In this document: positions 17,035-20,479 of the stretch, piece after piece
How the letters are laid out: every line of letters starts with the position of its first letter
Position numbering within the stretch: the first letter of the stretch is position 1
Assembly (NCBI RefSeq): GCF_946481155.1
Contig: NZ_CAMLMK010000051.1
Coordinates: 1 to 20,479 of the forward strand
Reading direction: 5' to 3'
Origin: an uncultured Flavobacterium sp.
Lineage (GTDB): Bacteria > Bacteroidota > Bacteroidia > Flavobacteriales > Flavobacteriaceae
Length of the DNA stretch: 20,479 nt
The notes under the pieces: model-generated
Told to the model about the DNA's origin: nothing
Seen by the model: the letters and a program-made list of their open reading frames with translations, nothing else
Database searches by the model: none
Program-made: the position numbers and the translations under genes

Positions 17035-20000
17035 TTATTCCATCTCCCTTTCAAAACGGGAAAATAATTTATTATAACTGTTGAATTTCAGTCGGCTCTT
17101 ATTGTAGAATTCTGTGTCGCCGTGCTCTTTTATTATTGCTAATAACGATCTGTAGCTTTCGATATCGGTAACAATGTCTACATATAATTCGTTTTGCTCT
17201 GAAGGCTTCAACGTGCTGTAATGCGTTAAGGTTTCCTGATATTTTTTCATCAGCTGGGTCAGTACATTTCTTGCTTTGGCCGTTTCGCCCACTTCATAAT
17301 AAGCGGCAGCAAAAGGATCGACAAATCTATAGTAATCGAAATAGTCAATCGGCATTTTTGTCATCGCCAGATCAATCACTTTTTTGGCTTTGTCTTTTTT
17401 GCCTTCATTGATAAGCGCTTCGGTCAAACGGGCAAGGTTGGTTCTGTAAGAGATACTGTTCTTGCGTGTTTCCGGATCGTGGTAGATGTTTGGACTTTCA
17501 CTGTTACCCCAATCCCATGACATTACGTTCTTGTACATTTTTTCGGTATCGACATAACCCATTTCAAACTGATTCGCCTGTTTTTCTTTTGAGGTTTTTA
17601 CAGGAACCAATCGGTAAACCATTCCTTCCATCTGAAGGTATTCTTTCATCCAGATGTAATCTTCGTCATCAAAACTTCCCGGAGAGAAATAGATAGGACG
17701 CTTCCAATTGTTGTTTGCTATAACATCCAGCATCATCAATCTGTTTTTATAAATCACGCCGCCTTTGATGTCTACATCAATATTTGCAACGATGGAATCA
17801 TTTAAGTGCGGTGCTACTATTTTATTCTTAATGATGATATTCTTATCAACCGGAATGCTGATTTTATCCGTAGGGTAGAATTGTACCTTTTGGCCATTCG
17901 GCATCGTCTCGATGGTTCTTTCGTCTTCTGACTGAATGAATTTCAAAAACTGCTCGATCGGGATTCGTTCCTTGGTAAGCTCTCTGTGTATCACATAGTC
18001 ACGTGTTCCTGATACATATTGATTATGCGTAAAACGTATCGGCAGTGGTTCTGAAGAATAGGCTTTTGCCTTCATCTGGTCAATATACCAATCCGTTGCG
18101 AAAAGCTGGGTATTTACAATTCGTACATCCGTTCTGTAGTTTTCAATTTCCTGTGCATACCAAAGCGGGAAGGTATCGTTATCGCCAATGGTGAAAAGGA
18201 TAGCATTAGGTTCGCAGGAATCCAGATATGCTTTTGCCATTGCTATAGCGGTATATCTGTCAGAACGATCATGGTCGTCCCAGTTTTCTTTTGCCATCAG
18301 GATTGGTGCAGCTAATAAAGAAACGGCTATAACAATTGGTCCTGCAACTTTTGGCTGAAGGTATTTTTTAACCACGTCGTAAACAGCATAAACTCCAAAG
18401 CCCAGCCACATTGCAAAAACATAGAAGGAACCCACAACGGCATAATCTCTTTCTCTTGGTTCAAAAGGGCGCTCGTTAAGGAATATCTTTAAGGCAAAAC
18501 TAGTAAACAAGAATAGCGCTAATAGTATGTAAAAGCTTTTCAGGTCTTTTTTAGCATGGAACACCATTCCGATAACAGCCAATATAAATGGCAGGAAGTA
18601 ATAGGTGTTTCTCGCTTTGTTATTAGCAACGTCAGGAGGAAGATTTTTCTGGTTGCCCAAATGCATTTCGTCAATGAAATCGACTCCGCTGAGCCAGTTT
18701 CCGTTTTGGGAATCCCATTTTCCCTGAACGTCGTTTTGACGGCCTACGAAATTCCATAACAGATATCTCCAGTACATGTAGCCAAACTGATACTCGAACA
18801 TGAATTTCATGTTGTCTCCGAAAGACGGTTTTTCTATAATAAGGTAATCGCCGTAGGATTTTAAAAATTTGTCATAGCCATCAAGATCAATTTTCCCTGC
18901 GGCAAATGCGCTTCTGAATTCCGAAACAATCTGCACTAATTCGTCTTCATGGGAATACTCCGGATTGATGGTGAAGTTTAGCGGTTTTGTAAACGTCATA
19001 TAGTTTACACGGGCATCTTCGCTGTCGCCATACCACATTCTTGGCATGAATCCGTTGTGCTTGTCGCTTGGATTGCTTTTCGCGTTCTTGTAATTGTTAA
19101 CGATAACGTATTTTCCGGTCTTGTAATCTCTTTCGTAGTTGGGCTTGTCATCCTCATACGGCTTGTCTTCGTCCAGACCTGCGTAGGTTTCTGAGAATAA
19201 GGGACCGTAAAACGTTTTTTGTTCCCCATACTGCTCACGATTGTAATAGGCTAAAACCTCGGCAGCATCGGAAGGCTTGTTTTCGTTGATTACCACATTG
19301 GCATTGGCACGAATAGGTAACATCAGCCAGGTAGAGAAGCCGATTAAAACGAAAAGAACACACAATAATACAGTGTTGTAAAAAGGCAGTTCTTTCTTTT
19401 TAGTGTATTGCAATCCGAAATAAAAGAAGGCTATAATCAATAAGACAGCGAAAATGGTTCCTGAATTGAAAGGTAATCCAATGCTGTTGACCATGAATAT
19501 TTCCGTTTTACCGAAGAAGGCTAAGGTGTAGGGTAATAAGAATTTGAAAACGAAAAACAGTACCGCAACCATAGCTACATTGGCTATGATGAAATTCTTA
19601 ATGGTGATTTTCTCGTAATTCTTAAAGTAGTATAGTAATCCCAATGACGGAATGGTAAGCAAGGCCATAAAGTGAACTCCGAAGGAAAGTCCGATTACAA
19701 GACAGATCAATAACAGCCATCGGTTTCCTTTCGGCGTATGCATTTCCTGTTCCCAGTGCAATCCCATCCAAAGCAATAAAGCTATAAATAAGGAGGCCAT
19801 GGCGTAAACTTCCGCTTCTGTAGCGCTAAACCAGAAACTGTCTGAAAAAGTAAAGGCTAAAGATCCGACAAAAGCACTTCCTAAAACTACAATTGCATTC
19901 TCTTTGTTGAACTCCGTAAAAGAAGAAACCAATTTTTTCAAAATCATGGTCATTGACCAGAACATAAATAATATGGAAAACGCACTCGAAAATACGGACG

Positions 20001-20247
20001 TCATGTTCACCATTAAGGCTACTTTACCTGCATTGGGTGCAAACATGGCAAAGAAGGCGCCAATCATTTGGAAAAGCGGTGCTCCCGGCGGGTGGCCTAC
20101 TTCCAGTTTTGCAGCAGTGGCGATATATTCCCCGCAATCCCAAAAACTTAAGGAAGGTTCAACAGTTAATGTATAAGTGATTAATGCTATTGCAAAGGCG
20201 GACCATCCTAAAATGGTGTTCCATTTTTTAAAGTTGAAAGTGGTCAT
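17035..20247 (-). CDS. DUF2723 / TMEM260-like multispanning membrane protein (GT-C-type glycosyltransferase candidate)
   Basis: From the ATG at 20245-20247 the product is 1070 residues beginning MTTFNFKKWNTILG. The first span (about 11-29) is followed by the family signature EPSLSFWDCGEY, with D37 and E40 as acidic residues in the first outer loop, and GHPPGAP (51-57). About a dozen spans cover residues 10-320 and 560-670, and a soluble region with the typical GDNDTFPLWYAQ segment sits near residue 690. The C-terminal 120 residues look helical and repeat-like. DUF2723 includes human TMEM260, a protein O-mannosyltransferase, so transfer of a sugar onto exported proteins or lipids is a reasonable inference. 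An in-frame ATG at 20358 is rejected because it lies upstream of the gene's own promoter candidate and inside the tRNA promoter. Confidence 0.9.
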   Translation of the reverse strand: MTTFNFKKWNTILGWSAFAIALITYTLTVEPSLSFWDCGEYIATAAKLEVGHPPGAPLFQMIGAFFAMFAPNAGKVALMVNMTSVFSSAFSILFMFWSMTMILKKLVSSFTEFNKENAIVVLGSAFVGSLAFTFSDSFWFSATEAEVYAMASLFIALLLWMGLHWEQEMHTPKGNRWLLLICLVIGLSFGVHFMALLTIPSLGLLYYFKNYEKITIKNFIIANVAMVAVLFFVFKFLLPYTLAFFGKTEIFMVNSIGLPFNSGTIFAVLLIIAFFYFGLQYTKKKELPFYNTVLLCVLFVLIGFSTWLMLPIRANANVVINENKPSDAAEVLAYYNREQYGEQKTFYGPLFSETYAGLDEDKPYEDDKPNYERDYKTGKYVIVNNYKNAKSNPSDKHNGFMPRMWYGDSEDARVNYMTFTKPLNFTINPEYSHEDELVQIVSEFRSAFAAGKIDLDGYDKFLKSYGDYLIIEKPSFGDNMKFMFEYQFGYMYWRYLLWNFVGRQNDVQGKWDSQNGNWLSGVDFIDEMHLGNQKNLPPDVANNKARNTYYFLPFILAVIGMVFHAKKDLKSFYILLALFLFTSFALKIFLNERPFEPRERDYAVVGSFYVFAMWLGFGVYAVYDVVKKYLQPKVAGPIVIAVSLLAAPILMAKENWDDHDRSDRYTAIAMAKAYLDSCEPNAILFTIGDNDTFPLWYAQEIENYRTDVRIVNTQLFATDWYIDQMKAKAYSSEPLPIRFTHNQYVSGTRDYVIHRELTKERIPIEQFLKFIQSEDERTIETMPNGQKVQFYPTDKISIPVDKNIIIKNKIVAPHLNDSIVANIDVDIKGGVIYKNRLMMLDVIANNNWKRPIYFSPGSFDDEDYIWMKEYLQMEGMVYRLVPVKTSKEKQANQFEMGYVDTEKMYKNVMSWDWGNSESPNIYHDPETRKNSISYRTNLARLTEALINEGKKDKAKKVIDLAMTKMPIDYFDYYRFVDPFAAAYYEVGETAKARNVLTQLMKKYQETLTHYSTLKPSEQNELYVDIVTDIESYRSLLAIIKEHGDTEFYNKSRLKFNSYNKLFSRFEREME

Positions 20248-20284
20248 ATGGAATATGTCGATTTTTTCAGATTGAATTCTACTA

Positions 20285-20316
20285 CAAAGAAACTCTTTTT
20301 TTGCATATCGCGGCAA
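20285..20316 (-). promoter_or_regulatory. Candidate promoter of the DUF2723 gene
   Basis: On the minus strand TTG (20314-20316) lies 21 bp from TTTCTTTG (20285-20292), one mismatch to TAnnTTTG. It predicts a leader of about 30 nt before the ATG at 20247, supporting the shorter start. Confidence 0.4.
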
Positions 20317-20351
20317 GCAATTTATTTTTTTAATATTTTTTTCGAGAAATA

Positions 20352-20382
20352 TTTGCATTGGAAAAAATATGTTTTATATTTG
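20352..20382 (+). promoter_or_regulatory. Promoter of the tRNA-Gln gene
   Basis: TTTG (20352-20355), 19 bp, then TATATTTG (20375-20382): an exact TTTG-N19-TAnnTTTG promoter. The tRNA begins 31 bp downstream, leaving a short 5' leader for RNase P. Confidence 0.75.
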
Positions 20383-20413
20383 CACCCGCAATCACAGTGA
20401 TAGCAAGTGGTAT

Positions 20414-20479
20414 TGGCCCATGGTGTAATGGTAACACTCCGGTTTTTGGTACCGTCATTCAAGGTTCGAGTCCTTGTGG
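20414..20479 (+). tRNA. tRNA-Gln (anticodon TTG), 3' end cut by window edge
   Basis: The cloverleaf reads: acceptor TGGCCCA (20414-20420), D-stem GTGT/ACAC (20423-20426, 20434-20437), anticodon stem CCGGT/ACCGT (20439-20443, 20451-20455), loop TTTTGGT with anticodon TTG at 20446-20448, and T-arm CAAGG-TTCGAGT-CCTTG (20460-20476). The last three bases, TGG, start the 3' acceptor strand; about five more plus any CCA lie outside. U1 and the TTG anticodon fit glutamine. The first anticodon-stem pair is a C-U mismatch (20439 with 20455). Confidence 0.93.

Noticed and set aside
20248..20358. 37-residue N-terminal extension of the DUF2723 protein
   Set aside because: It would begin upstream of the gene's candidate promoter and inside the tRNA promoter; the family starts just before the first membrane span.

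Overview
The window is chromosomal DNA from a member of the Bacteroidota, most likely Flavobacteriaceae and probably Flavobacterium or a close relative. The evidence is AT-rich spacers, candidate promoters with the phylum's -7 element TAnnTTTG and sometimes a -33 TTG/TTTG about 19-22 bp upstream, little sign of Shine-Dalgarno sequences, a secreted protein with the VGIGTTTP-type N-terminus common in this group, and a large DUF2723 membrane protein. I see no insertion sequence, phage module, CRISPR array or recent island; this is mostly core genome.

Layout. At 1-2290 (minus) lies the start of a thiamine operon: promoter, TPP riboswitch, thiS, thiC, with the operon probably continuing beyond base 1. 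At 2322-3540 (minus), a queuosine-precursor transporter gene (yhhQ family) overlaps tag (3-methyladenine DNA glycosylase). A divergent 153-bp spacer then leads to a secreted M3 metallopeptidase (plus, 3694-5817), which converges on the translation operon across a strong bidirectional terminator. The translation operon rplM-rpsI-rpsB-tsf (minus, 8576 to 5887) starts from a near-consensus promoter at 8622-8652. Upstream of it are a secreted serine hydrolase of the beta-lactamase family and polA (full-length, proofreading residues present).

From 13138 the plus strand carries a secreted beta-rich protein with a tail-spike-like plan, a membrane-anchored metallophosphoesterase of the YkuE type, and a thioredoxin-fold protein with no cysteine. 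A polysaccharide deacetylase (minus) converges on the last of these with overlapping stop codons. The right end is filled by a roughly 1070-residue DUF2723/TMEM260-like membrane protein (minus) and, divergently, a tRNA-Gln(TTG) cut by the window edge.

How it works together. The genes are mainly independent housekeeping units: thiamine synthesis, translation, DNA repair and replication, and envelope processing. The most informative regulatory region is upstream of thiS. There the TPP aptamer and two mutually exclusive downstream pairings, one covering the thiS start codon, spell out a translational switch. The best leads for something less described are the cysteine-free thioredoxin, a twin-arginine-like motif placed after three membrane spans in the phosphoesterase, the tail-spike-like secreted protein, and structured spacers inside the ribosomal operon. 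No complete new multi-gene system is evident.
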